Assembly: GCF_000186865.1 (NCBI RefSeq)
Contig: NW_008705561.1
Span: 1,545,703-1,609,702 of the forward strand
Source of the DNA: Aureococcus anophagefferens
Taxonomy: Eukaryota; Sar; Pelagophyceae; Pelagomonadales; Pelagomonadaceae
Direction: 5' to 3'
Length of the DNA stretch: 64,000 nucleotides
Position 1 is the stretch's first letter, and every line of letters begins with the position of its first letter. Position numbers and translations under genes: made by a program. Of this stretch, positions 19,056 to 28,600 are shown in pieces. The notes under the pieces were generated by a model. That model was not told where the DNA came from. It saw nothing but the letters and a program-made list of their open reading frames with translations, and ran no database searches.

Positions 19056-21365
19056 TTACGACCCCCGCACCTCGGGGAAGACGAAGGCCCGCCCCCGCGA
19101 CGCGCGCGCGCAGTGGTCCCAGCGGAAGTGGTGGTAGACGACGCCGTAGCCGTCCTCCGGCCGCGGCGGCCTCCGCGGGTCGAGGAGCTCGAGCATGCGC
19201 GCGTTCGTGACGCCGCCGACCTTGACGGGGAACTCCTCGTACCAGCGGCTGTCGCCGTAGTGGCCGTAGCAGCAGTCCGCGATGTCCTCGGGCCGCGGCG
19301 GGCCGCGCCGCTCCGCGCGGAAGCAGGCGACGCCCGCCGCGCGCGGCGAGTAGCGCCACGCGCCGACGGTGTCGGACCGCTTCGGGAGCGGCTCGTCGCC
19401 CGTGGAGCAGACGTTGGCGGTCGGCCAGGACATGTTCCTGAAGGGCCGCAGGAGGCTCGCGTACTGGAAGAGGCGCTCCATGGCCGGGTGCACGGGCCAG
19501 AAGCTCGGGTCGCGGCCGCCGCTCGCCTCGAACTGGTCCCCCTTCACGAAGGACGGGCCGTCGTCGCAGAGCGCGTCGCCGATGGCGCGCATCGCGGCCG
19601 CGCCGGTGTCCGCCGACACGTTGCGCGCGCCCAGCGCGCGCCGCCGCCGCGGCGGCGCGCCGGCGGTCTTCGGGTGGAAGAACGCGGCGCGCGGGCCCTG
19701 GAGCGCGGCCGTGAGGCGCCCGATCTCCTCGCGCGTCGCGTGGCCCGTGCAGGTCGCCCGGCAGTCGACGGGCGCCCCGTCGCAGGTCGCGGGCATGTCG
19801 ACCATGTGGTAGCGCCAGAGCGTCTTGAGCGTGCCCGCCTCCTTGAACGACACGCGGCCGATGCGGAACGCCGCGCGCATCCTCGCCTCGACGGGGCCGT
19901 AGTTGGCCTTGACCGTGCCGCCCGTCGCGTCGTGGTAGCGCCCGTGGGGGAGGAAGGCGACGTTGCGCATCCACCACGTCGCCTCGTTCTGTACGTCGTT
20001 GACCTGGAAGAACGCGACGGACTCGCCCTCGGACGGCTTCGGCCGCCGCGTCGCGAAGCGCCAGTGGCTCTCGCAGACGGGCAGCGTGCTCGCCGGGTCG
20101 ACGAAGCGCGACACGTAGGGCGACGGGTTCACGTTCCACGGCGACCGCAAAAAGCCGTAGGGGTTCGCGGGCGTCGGCGCCGCGCCGGTGCCGTTCGTCC
20201 GCGCGCGGAAGGCCCGGGCGAAGGCGCCGCGCACCGTCGGCACCTCGGCGTGCCTCCAGCGGCCGTCGCCGATGGCGTATTTCCGGTAGAAGGCGTCGCT
20301 GCCCGCGGCGCCCGGCGCCGTCGCGAGGAAGTCCTTCGACGGCGCGGAGCCGACCTCGGGGATGGACCCGAACATGCGCGCGGTCCAGAGGACCGTGTCG
20401 AAGGGCCCGGCGATGCGCCCCTCGGCGACGTCGGCCATCTCGATGGTGCTGTCCCAGTAGGGCAGCGCCCACCGGCCGTCGACGGCGCGGAGGCTCGCCT
20501 CGAAGCGCCGGCTCAGCTTCGCGTGCTGCGCGAGGAAGCCCATGCCCTCGTGGAAGTGGTCCGCGTCGCGGCGCGCCGCGTTCTGGCGGTGGACCTCGTC
20601 GAGCTCGTCGATGGACGCGTAGGCCGGGCCGTAGCGCGCGCGGCCCGCGGCGCCGCCGACGTCCCACATGACGCGCATCGCGTCCAGGAGCGGCTCCAGG
20701 TCGCCGGCGAGGATCTCGCGGATCTCCCGGCGCACGACGGCGCCGAAGAGCGTCCCGACGGCGAAGCGCAGGGGCCGCGAAACGCAGGCCTCGGCGACCT
20801 CGAGCGACGCCGCGCCGACGCCGGCGAGTACGGCCGTCGCGGAGGGCCCGCGGTGGACCGCCGGGGCCATGGCGAGCCGGCTCGCCGCGAGGTGGTCGGC
20901 GACGCCGACGGCGCCGACGCGCCAGGCGTAGGCGCAGCCCGCGACCGCGTTCGCGACCTTGAGGTCGACGGGCACGCGCGCGTCGACGACGGCCACCGAC
21001 GCCGTGACCCAGGGGTACGACCGTCCAATCGCTCCGTAGCGCGCCGTGTACGGGTTCGACGCGCGGTAGCGCAGCAGGTCCCCCTCGCCGCCGAGCTCGT
21101 CGCTCGTCGCCCGGCGCGCCTCGTAGGCCGCGCGCCGCGCCGCGAACGTCGCCTCGGACGCCGCGTTCTCCGCGAGCCACGCGTCGACGCGCGCCATCGG
21201 GTCCGGCGCGGCGGCCGGCGCGGCGTCCGGCGCGGCGCGCGGCGGCGCCAGCGCAGCGCGCGGCGGCGCCAGCGCCGCGACGACGGCGCAGAGGAGCAGG
21301 AGGAGCAGGCGGCCCGCTGTGCAGCGAAATATGGACCGACGATCGTCGTCGTCGTCCGTCGCCAT
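19056..21365 (-). CDS. Tyrosinase/polyphenol-oxidase-like copper protein, secreted or membrane-anchored
   Basis: About 769 aa from ATG 21365 (MATDDDDDRRS); an upstream in-frame ATG at 21410 adds 15 residues. A basic segment plus hydrophobic helix (RLLLLLLCAVVAALA) is a signal peptide or anchor. A CuA-like site near residue 270 has H-F-H, then Q-H-A-K-L-S-R-R-F-E and the LPYWD motif. A CuB-like site has PHGRYHDATGG and a third His in LWRYHMVD. These fit the type-3 copper family that oxidises phenols. Many Cys in the C-terminal half suggest an extracellular fold. It is longer than typical tyrosinases; the extra sequence is at the N-terminus and between the copper sites. Confidence 0.85.
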   Translation of the reverse strand: MATDDDDDRRSIFRCTAGRLLLLLLCAVVAALAPPRAALAPPRAAPDAAPAAAPDPMARVDAWLAENAASEATFAARRAAYEARRATSDELGGEGDLLRYRASNPYTARYGAIGRSYPWVTASVAVVDARVPVDLKVANAVAGCAYAWRVGAVGVADHLAASRLAMAPAVHRGPSATAVLAGVGAASLEVAEACVSRPLRFAVGTLFGAVVRREIREILAGDLEPLLDAMRVMWDVGGAAGRARYGPAYASIDELDEVHRQNAARRDADHFHEGMGFLAQHAKLSRRFEASLRAVDGRWALPYWDSTIEMADVAEGRIAGPFDTVLWTARMFGSIPEVGSAPSKDFLATAPGAAGSDAFYRKYAIGDGRWRHAEVPTVRGAFARAFRARTNGTGAAPTPANPYGFLRSPWNVNPSPYVSRFVDPASTLPVCESHWRFATRRPKPSEGESVAFFQVNDVQNEATWWMRNVAFLPHGRYHDATGGTVKANYGPVEARMRAAFRIGRVSFKEAGTLKTLWRYHMVDMPATCDGAPVDCRATCTGHATREEIGRLTAALQGPRAAFFHPKTAGAPPRRRRALGARNVSADTGAAAMRAIGDALCDDGPSFVKGDQFEASGGRDPSFWPVHPAMERLFQYASLLRPFRNMSWPTANVCSTGDEPLPKRSDTVGAWRYSPRAAGVACFRAERRGPPRPEDIADCCYGHYGDSRWYEEFPVKVGGVTNARMLELLDPRRPPRPEDGYGVVYHHFRWDHCARASRGRAFVFPEVRGS

Positions 21366-21558
21366 GTCGGGACATTGCTGCGAGCTCAACAGCCGGCGAC
21401 GCTCCCGCATTTTTGCAACGCCGCGCGCGCGGGCAGCCCACGCTAGCCTCTCATTACACTCATGCTCCGCGTTTGAGAATGGTTATCCCGCAACATTGAC
21501 ATCAACGAGCGGAGTAAGCGGGCTCACTGAGCTCCTACGCGAGTCTTCGGGATGACGG

Positions 21559-24357
21559 TTAGGGGTTCGGCGAGTTCGGACGGAGGGTCTCGGCGGCGGA
21601 CTCGGCGGCGGACGCGAGGGCGCGCGCCGCGGCCGTCGTGACCTGGGCCTCCGCGTGCTCGGCGGCCTCGCCGTGGTCCGCGAGCTTCGCGGAGCGCTTC
21701 GCCGCGCGGTCGAGGACGGCGGCGGCGAAGCGGCGGCCGATGAGGCCCGCGCGGTTCGCGTTCTCCGGCGTCGCGAGGCCGAGGACGTCGCCGCCCGGCG
21801 CGAGCTTGGCGACCGCGTCGACGGCCGCGCGGAGCGGGTCCGCGTCGTCGGCGGCGTCCGCGTGGTCGCCGGCGCCGGCGAACTTGCCCGCGATGTTCGA
21901 CACGGCGTCGAGCGCCTTTTCGTCGGCGGCGTCCGCCGCGACGAGGGGCGCGACGGCCTCGGCGAGCGACGCCGCGGCCTCGACGCCGCCCGTCAGGGGC
22001 AGCAGCGCCGCGCGCGCGGGCCCGGGCAGGCCGCGGATGGCCTGGATGGCGCCGCGGAGCGCGTCCTCGCTCGACTCGCCCGCCTTGGGGCTGAGCTTGG
22101 CCGGGAGCAGGGGCGTCGCGTCCAACGCGGACGTCAGCGCGGACCGCGCCGCGGCGTCGAGCAGCTTCGCCGACTCCGCGATGAGCACGTCCTGGACCAG
22201 GTTGCCGTCCTCGGCCAACAGCACGTTCGCGAGCTCGCGCTGGGCGTCGGCCTCGGCGGCCTCGGACGACACGAGGGTCAGGCCCGGCACCTCGGGCCGC
22301 TTCTCGACGCCCGCGCCGGACGTCGCCGACGTGTAGCTCGAGAAGCCGTCGACCATCTCGCTGAACTTGTCGAGGTCCAGGCCGTCCATGTCCGCGGCGT
22401 TGGGCCCGTAGAGCATGGCCGTCAGCGCGACGCGCGCGCGCGGCGAGTCGTCCGTGAAGAGGCGCCGCGCGAGGTAGGGGTAGCACTCCTGGATGATGGC
22501 GTAGTTCTCGTCGATGGACAGGCCGATGCCCTCGAGCGTCGAGAAGGCGCGGACGACGTAGAGCACCCAGGTCGGGAGCTGGAAGAGCTCGCGGTTCCGG
22601 CGCGACATCTCCTCCATGACGTTGGAGACGCCGCGGACGTCGACGCCCTCGGACGCGAGCTGCTCCTCCATGCGCGCCATCATCTCCGCGCGCGCCGCGG
22701 TGCGCAGCTCCTCCTGGTCCTCCGTGCCGTAGCGCTCCACGAGCTCGGCCTTGACGCGCTCCTGGATCTTCTTCGCGCCGCCGCCGCCCGAGAGCTGGCG
22801 GAGCATGAACGCGAGCCCGTCCGTGACGCCCGACCGCGCGACGGCGTCCAACTTGTCCGGCGGCGTGAAGCCCAAATTCACAAAGTCCCGGGGCACGGCG
22901 TCGAGGTTCTCCGTGTTGATGTGGGCGATGAACTCGAGCAGCGCGTACTGCAGGTCGCCCGGCACCTCGAGCGTCATGCCCCAGTCGAGGATGCACAGCT
23001 TGCCGTCGAGCGTCCGCAGCAGGTTGCCGGGGTGCGGGTCGCAGTGGAGCGTGCCCGTGTCCAGGAGCATGGTCAGGTAGGCGTTGATGGCGACGCCGCA
23101 GAGCCGCGGCACGTCGGGGCTCGCCGACGCGTCGAGGCGCGTGCCGTCGATCCACTCGGTGACGAGCACGTTCGGCCGGAGGAGCTCGCCGACGACGCGC
23201 GGCGACACGACGGCGCCGAGGCCCCGCGACCGCATCGCCGCGGAGAAGGCCTCCGTGTTGCGCGCCTCGGCGACGTAGTCGACCTCGTTGACGAAGCCGC
23301 GGCCCCACTCGTCGACGAGGGCGATGGCCGTGTCGATGTCCTCCTGCTCCGTGGGCACCTTGTTCACGAAATTCGACGCGCGGACCTGCAGCGGCGTCAG
23401 CAGCCGGAGGATGTGCAAATCGAGGGCGATCTCCGCGAGCACGCCCGGCCGCTGGACCTTGACCGCGACGCTCGTCACGGCGCCGCCGGCCTCGGCGCCC
23501 TCGTCCGCGACGCCGTAGGCGCCCGGCCGCAGGTCGCCGCGGTAGACCTGGCCGATCGACGCCGACGCGATGGGGCTCGGCGACAGGCTCTCGAAGACCT
23601 CGCTGAGGTCGCGGACGCCGAGCTCGCGGCGCAGCAGCTCCATGGCCTGGGCGTCGGCGAAGGGCGGCACGGCGTCCTGGAGCTTGCGCAGCTCCAGCGC
23701 GTAGGCCTCGTTGACGAGGTCCGTCCGGATCGACAGCGCCTGCCCCAGCTTGATGAACGTGGGGCCGAGCTCCTCGCAGAGCGCCAGGCACTCGGCGGCC
23801 CGCAGCGGCTCCGACGCCGCGGGCCAGCCCCGCGCCCAGTCCAGCAGCAGCTTCACGTTGAAGGCGAACGTCGACTGCGTGAGCCACACCAGGCGCTCGA
23901 GCACGAGCAGCGGCCGCCGCCCGTAGAACGCGTCGGCGGCCTCGGGCGAGTAGGAGTCGGCGCCGCCAGCGTAGGGCGTCGCGACGGGCTCCGGGAGCGT
24001 CGACGTCGACAGCAGGCGCTTGCGCTTCTCGCGGCGGCCGTTGAGCGCGAGGAGCGGGAGCGACACCGCGAGCGTCGCCGCCGCGCTCGCGGCGACGACC
24101 TCGCCGTAGGGCGCCGCGCCGGCGTTGGCTAGCGCCGCCGAGGCCTCGGCGACGAGCCGCGAAACGAGGCCCTCGAGGGACCCGTCGGGCAGCGGCGGCG
24201 CGGTCGGCAGAGGTGGCGGGGAGAAAGTAGGAGGTGCGAGGGCGTTCATCGCCGGGATTTCGATCTTCGGCAGCGGCGGCAGCGGCGGCAAGGTTATAGA
24301 AGGTAATTGGAGCGCTTGCGCGAGGCTCGCGACCGCGCAGATGGTGAGCGCGTGCAT
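21559..24357 (-). CDS. ABC1/UbiB-family atypical kinase, probably plastid (ABC1K)
   Basis: About 932 aa from ATG 24357 (MHALTICAVASLAQALQLPS); an in-frame ATG lies 54 bp upstream. The leader looks like a signal peptide followed by a Ser/Pro transit-like region, as for plastids bounded by four membranes. ABC1 motifs are in order: K-L-G-Q-A-L-S (KxGQ), P-I-A-S-A-S-I-G-Q-V-Y (Ala-rich loop), VAVKVQRPG (Lys), NEVDY..E, HCDPHPGN (catalytic loop) and DWG (metal). In plants such kinases control plastoquinone/tocopherol and quinone metabolism. The C-terminal 350 residues are an Ala-rich helical extension seen in plastid ABC1Ks, not a known domain. Confidence 0.92.
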   Translation of the reverse strand: MHALTICAVASLAQALQLPSITLPPLPPLPKIEIPAMNALAPPTFSPPPLPTAPPLPDGSLEGLVSRLVAEASAALANAGAAPYGEVVAASAAATLAVSLPLLALNGRREKRKRLLSTSTLPEPVATPYAGGADSYSPEAADAFYGRRPLLVLERLVWLTQSTFAFNVKLLLDWARGWPAASEPLRAAECLALCEELGPTFIKLGQALSIRTDLVNEAYALELRKLQDAVPPFADAQAMELLRRELGVRDLSEVFESLSPSPIASASIGQVYRGDLRPGAYGVADEGAEAGGAVTSVAVKVQRPGVLAEIALDLHILRLLTPLQVRASNFVNKVPTEQEDIDTAIALVDEWGRGFVNEVDYVAEARNTEAFSAAMRSRGLGAVVSPRVVGELLRPNVLVTEWIDGTRLDASASPDVPRLCGVAINAYLTMLLDTGTLHCDPHPGNLLRTLDGKLCILDWGMTLEVPGDLQYALLEFIAHINTENLDAVPRDFVNLGFTPPDKLDAVARSGVTDGLAFMLRQLSGGGGAKKIQERVKAELVERYGTEDQEELRTAARAEMMARMEEQLASEGVDVRGVSNVMEEMSRRNRELFQLPTWVLYVVRAFSTLEGIGLSIDENYAIIQECYPYLARRLFTDDSPRARVALTAMLYGPNAADMDGLDLDKFSEMVDGFSSYTSATSGAGVEKRPEVPGLTLVSSEAAEADAQRELANVLLAEDGNLVQDVLIAESAKLLDAAARSALTSALDATPLLPAKLSPKAGESSEDALRGAIQAIRGLPGPARAALLPLTGGVEAAASLAEAVAPLVAADAADEKALDAVSNIAGKFAGAGDHADAADDADPLRAAVDAVAKLAPGGDVLGLATPENANRAGLIGRRFAAAVLDRAAKRSAKLADHGEAAEHAEAQVTTAAARALASAAESAAETLRPNSPNP

Positions 24358-24505
24358 CTTGCTGCACCACGCAAGGCGGCCAGAGCTCGGGCGTGGTAAA
24401 CTCGACGGCATCGTCGTGGCGCTCGCGTGTTGAAGCTCTGCGCCGCCGAGGCCTCAGTAGCCCTCCGCGCGGCAGCACGCGCGTACTACGCAGCCTTATA
24501 CGACG

Positions 24506-25510
24506 TCAATTCGCCCCCGCCTTGTCGACGTTCCAGGCGTCGGGCGTCGAGAGGCCGACGTGGTGGTGCTCGAAGGCCTTCTGGCAGCCCGGCTTGCCGC
24601 AGTCGTAGTAGCACGGCCGCGGCGCGTCGTGCGCCTCCGGGTCGGCGTCGTCGTCGCCGTCGGCGTCGTCGTGGGCGTGGTCCGCCTCCGGCGCCCAGAC
24701 CTTGGCGTTGTCGAGCCAGCGCTCGACGGCGTCGGCGGCGCAGCGGTCGTCGTCCGCGAACTGCGCGATGTCGAGCGCGGCGGCCTCGAGGCGCCCGTCG
24801 ACGACCGCGAGGAGCGCGCCCCGCGGCGACCGCGTCAGGGCGTCGCGGGACACGCGGCCCGCGCGCAGGAGCGCGTCGTCGACGGCCGCGGGGGCCGCGC
24901 GGCACGCGAGCAGGCCCGCGCGCCGCGCGCCGATCGCCGCGAGCGCCCCGTCGAGGCGCGCGCCCGCCGCGCAGCCGGGCGCGAAGGCGTGGACGACGAC
25001 GGCGCGCCGGGCGGCGACGAGCGCCCGCAGCTGGGCGGCGCCGACCTCGCTCGCCGCCAGGTCGGCCTCGGCCTCGCGGAGTTTGGAGCTCCGCATGCGC
25101 TCCATGAGCTCCGAGTCGTTCTCCAGGTCGTCGAGGAACTCGGCGTCGGAGTCCTCCTCCTCCTCCTCCGACTCGTCCTCCTCCTCCTCCTCGTCGTCGT
25201 CGTCGGCGGCGGCGGCCTCGCGGGGCGGGCCGCGCGACGGCTCCGGAAGCTTCGCGGCCGCGCGCTCCGCGAAGAAGAGCGGCGCGGCGTCGACGACGCC
25301 GCGCCGCTCGTCGAGGGCCCGGCGCGCCGGGTCGTAGTCCCGGAGGCGGCTCATGAGCCCCGCCGCGCGCCGCGAGTCCTTCATGTCCTTGGCGCAGCAC
25401 GGGTCCATGAGCATGTCCATGTCCAGATTGTCGGCGCAGTTCGGGTCGTCGCAGTCGCACGCCCCCTTTGCCATTTTGGCAAAGCCGCCGACGCTCGCGA
25501 TGGCCGCCAT
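24506..25510 (-). CDS. Phosducin/TXNDC9-like thioredoxin-fold protein
   Basis: 334 aa. A Cys-rich N-terminus (CDCDDPNCADN, PCCAKDMKD) precedes a long Asp/Glu tract. Then a helix with D-S-E-L-M-E-R-M-R-S-S-K-L-R-E leads into a thioredoxin-like fold (RAVVVHAFAPGC...). This order resembles phosducin-like proteins and TXNDC9, chaperone co-factors for G-beta and CCT folding. The fold lacks a C-x-x-C redox pair at the expected place, as in phosducins. The C-terminus has a Cys/His cluster (CYYDCGKPGCQKAFEHHH) that may bind metal. The assignment is moderate because overall similarity is weak. Confidence 0.6.
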   Translation of the reverse strand: MAAIASVGGFAKMAKGACDCDDPNCADNLDMDMLMDPCCAKDMKDSRRAAGLMSRLRDYDPARRALDERRGVVDAAPLFFAERAAAKLPEPSRGPPREAAAADDDDEEEEEDESEEEEEDSDAEFLDDLENDSELMERMRSSKLREAEADLAASEVGAAQLRALVAARRAVVVHAFAPGCAAGARLDGALAAIGARRAGLLACRAAPAAVDDALLRAGRVSRDALTRSPRGALLAVVDGRLEAAALDIAQFADDDRCAADAVERWLDNAKVWAPEADHAHDDADGDDDADPEAHDAPRPCYYDCGKPGCQKAFEHHHVGLSTPDAWNVDKAGAN

Positions 25511-25681
25511 CTTCTTCGCGTTCGGCTTCGAGCGGCCGATGGTGACTGCCCGCGCGCCGCGAGGGGATCACTTTTAGGCAGCCTGCGGCGCCGCGGTCCT
25601 CGCCGGATCGCGGCGATCGGCACGATGCGGCGCCGCGCCGTCGTTGCCGCGAAGGCCGGCCGTGAGCACTTAGATAGTCCG

Positions 25682-28600
25682 TTACACGCCGCCCTCCATA
25701 CCGACCGAATGGGCCGTGTTGGCCTCCGTGAGGGTCGTCGCGGCCTTGATGAGCTTCGTGAAGCCCTGGAGCATGGCGCGGTGGACCGCGGGCGTCGGGA
25801 ACTCGAGGTCCACGGAGCCGCCGGCCTCCGTCACGAGGGACACGAAGTTGGCCGAGGAGGCGTGGTCCTTGCGCTTCGCGCGCGCGAGGACGGGCGTCGC
25901 CCCGCGGCCGCAGACCCGGACGACGTCCTTGAGGTAGAGCACGCGCCGCGGCCGGCGGACGCGCTTCACGAAGCGCGCGGCCGCGTGGAGCGCGCCGCGC
26001 GGCTTGTCCGGCGCGGACCAGACGAGCTCCTCGAAGTCCTCGGACGCGACGAGGAGCCGCGTGTGGGGCCGGCCCCGGCGCGAGTGCTTCGTCGCCAGGA
26101 TGCCTGTGTGGAAATCAACCAGTGGAACGCCCTGTCCAGGAAAAACTTCAAACCTCTCTAGCTCGGTCACATCGGAGTCGATTCGGCTGATTTTTGGACG
26201 AATCGATTGCTCTAGTCGAGTTCTCGAAGCACAGCGGAAGTGCTTGTGTCACACCGTTCGATTACGCTCACATTGAAGTCGGGTTGAAGATTTGATTTCC
26301 ACACAGCAGGATGCCGCTCCGGAGCTTCGCGCGGAATTCGACGTCGTCGTACGAGCCTGCGCGGGATGCCAATCTTCAACTCGACTTCGATATCGACGCG
26401 GGCCCCTTCGACCCTGCGTCGAGCACCCGACGAGAGCCATCGATCCGTCCAAACATCGGCCGAATCGACGTCGACTCGAGAGACGTTTGAAGTTTGGGAC
26501 CGCCGAACCCGGCGGTCGAATGTCGCGCGCCGGCGCGAGCTCGAGGGCTGGTCCGCGAGCGGCAGGGCGATGGGCGAGTCGAGGCGCCGCAGCCCAAACG
26601 CCGACGCGCTGCTGTCGCAGGAGATGGACCGCGCGGCGAGGCGCGCGTCGAGCGCCGCGGACGCGGGGGACGTCGCGTCCGAGGCGACCGCGGACGGCGG
26701 GCCGTCCGGCGCCGCGGGCTCCGGCGCCGCGAGGGCCGCGTCGCCGAGGGGCGCCTGCTCGAGCACGGGCGCCAGGGGCGACGCCGTCGCCCGGGAGCGG
26801 TCGCTGCCGCCGCCGTCGGGCGAGCCGCGGTCGCCGCCCGGCGGCGGCGTGCCGCGCGACCGCCGCGCGGACGCGGCGCCCGGCGGCTGTTGGTCCTCGC
26901 CCGGGCCGTCGCCGTGGCTGCGGCGGCGCGGGGGCGTCGCCGACGGGTTCGGCGACCGCGCGGAGCTCCGGCGGCGCGTCCGCGACCGCGGCGCCGCGTC
27001 CGAGTCGCCCGAGCCCGGGCCCGCCGCGGCGGGCCGCGCGGCCGCGGAGTGGCGCCGCTTCGCCTTGCGCGCCGACAGGGCCGTCTCGGACGTCGCGCGC
27101 GCGGAGAAGCGGCGGCGCACGGCCGGCGGCAGCGCCGGCGACCGCGCCGTCGCGAAGATGGACCGCGGGCTCCGCGTCGCGTCGCGCGCGCCGCCCGACG
27201 GCGGCGACGCGTCCTCCGCGCCGTCGCCGAAGGCCTCGCGGCCGGGGAGCGCCGGCGGCGCGCTCTTCTGCGCGTCGAGGGGCTCGGACTCGTCGAAGGA
27301 CGAGCTCAGGCTCGCGCCGTCGTCGCCGCGGCGGCCGGCGGCCGGCGGCGACCCGTCCAGGGACAGGAAGGGCGGCTCCGCGTGGCCGTCGACGACGTCG
27401 CGCCAGCGGCCCACGGCGCCGTAGAGCGTGCGCGCGAGGAGCGCGCCGAGCACGCGCAGGAGCGCGGCGACGCGCGCGTCGCCGCCCGGCTCGCCGTCGC
27501 CGCGCGGCGACGGTGCGCCGTCGGAGCCGCCGGACGCCGCGTCCCCGTCGGCGTAGGACCCGCCGTCCGACGCGTCCTCGTCGTCGAAGAGCAACCCGCG
27601 CGCCAGGGCCCCGCGGACCAGGGCCTGGAGCGCCGCGGCCGCGGCCGCCGCGAGCGCGGCCCGGAGCCGCGACGCCTTCCGGAGCCACGCGCGGGCGACG
27701 ACGCGCGCGGCCGCGTCGCGCCGCGCGCGCCGCTCCCGCGCGACGGCGGCGACCTTGCGCTGGTGGCGCACGGCGATCTGGGCCTTGGTNNNNNNNNNNN
27801 NNNNNNNNNNNNNNNNNNNNNNNNNNNNNNNNNNNNNNNGGGCGCGGCCGCGCGTCGCGGCGCCGGTCGCGCGCGGCGGCCGCGGCCGCGTCCGCCGCGG
27901 CGGCCGCGGCGCGCGCGCGCGCGGCCGCGTCGCGCGGCGGGGCGGTCACGTCCGGCGCCTTGCCGCGCACGTCCGGCGGCTTGACGCGGCCCCGGCCGTC
28001 GGCGTCCGTGGCGAAGGAGAAGCGGCCCGACGCGTACGTCGTCTCGCGGCGCGTCCGCCGGAGGAGCAGGTCGCCCTTCGCGCTTTCGCGCGCGCGCGGC
28101 GTCGCCCTCGTCGCGCCGTCGTGCATGGACACGCGCAGGGCGTACTGCGCGTCGGACTCGGACGGGTGGCGCGCGGGCTCGAGGCGCGCGTCGTCGAGCG
28201 CGCGCGGGTTCGACCGCTTGAGGTCGCGGCGCGCTTTCGCCGTCTCCGCGGCGGCGGACCGCGCCGCGGCCGCGCGGCCGCGCGCGCGCGCCTGCTCCCA
28301 CTGGCTCAGGCAGAGGAGGGTGCAGTAGGGCGTGTCCATGGCCCCGCCGCAGCGGCCATTGCACCAGACGAGGCGCTCCTCCTGCGTCCGCGCGAACCGG
28401 GCCGCGACGTCGATCTCTTCGTCCTCTTCTTCCAGCGGGCCGTCCGCGGCCGCCGGCGGCACGCTCCGCCGGTCGCCCCGGGGCGCGTAGGGCGTCGTCG
28501 CGAGCATCATCATGGAGAAGAGCTGGACGGCGTCCCGGAAGAGCGCCGCGGACGTCTCGGGCGGCGGCGGCGCGGGCGCGGCCGCGCCGCCGCGCGGCGC

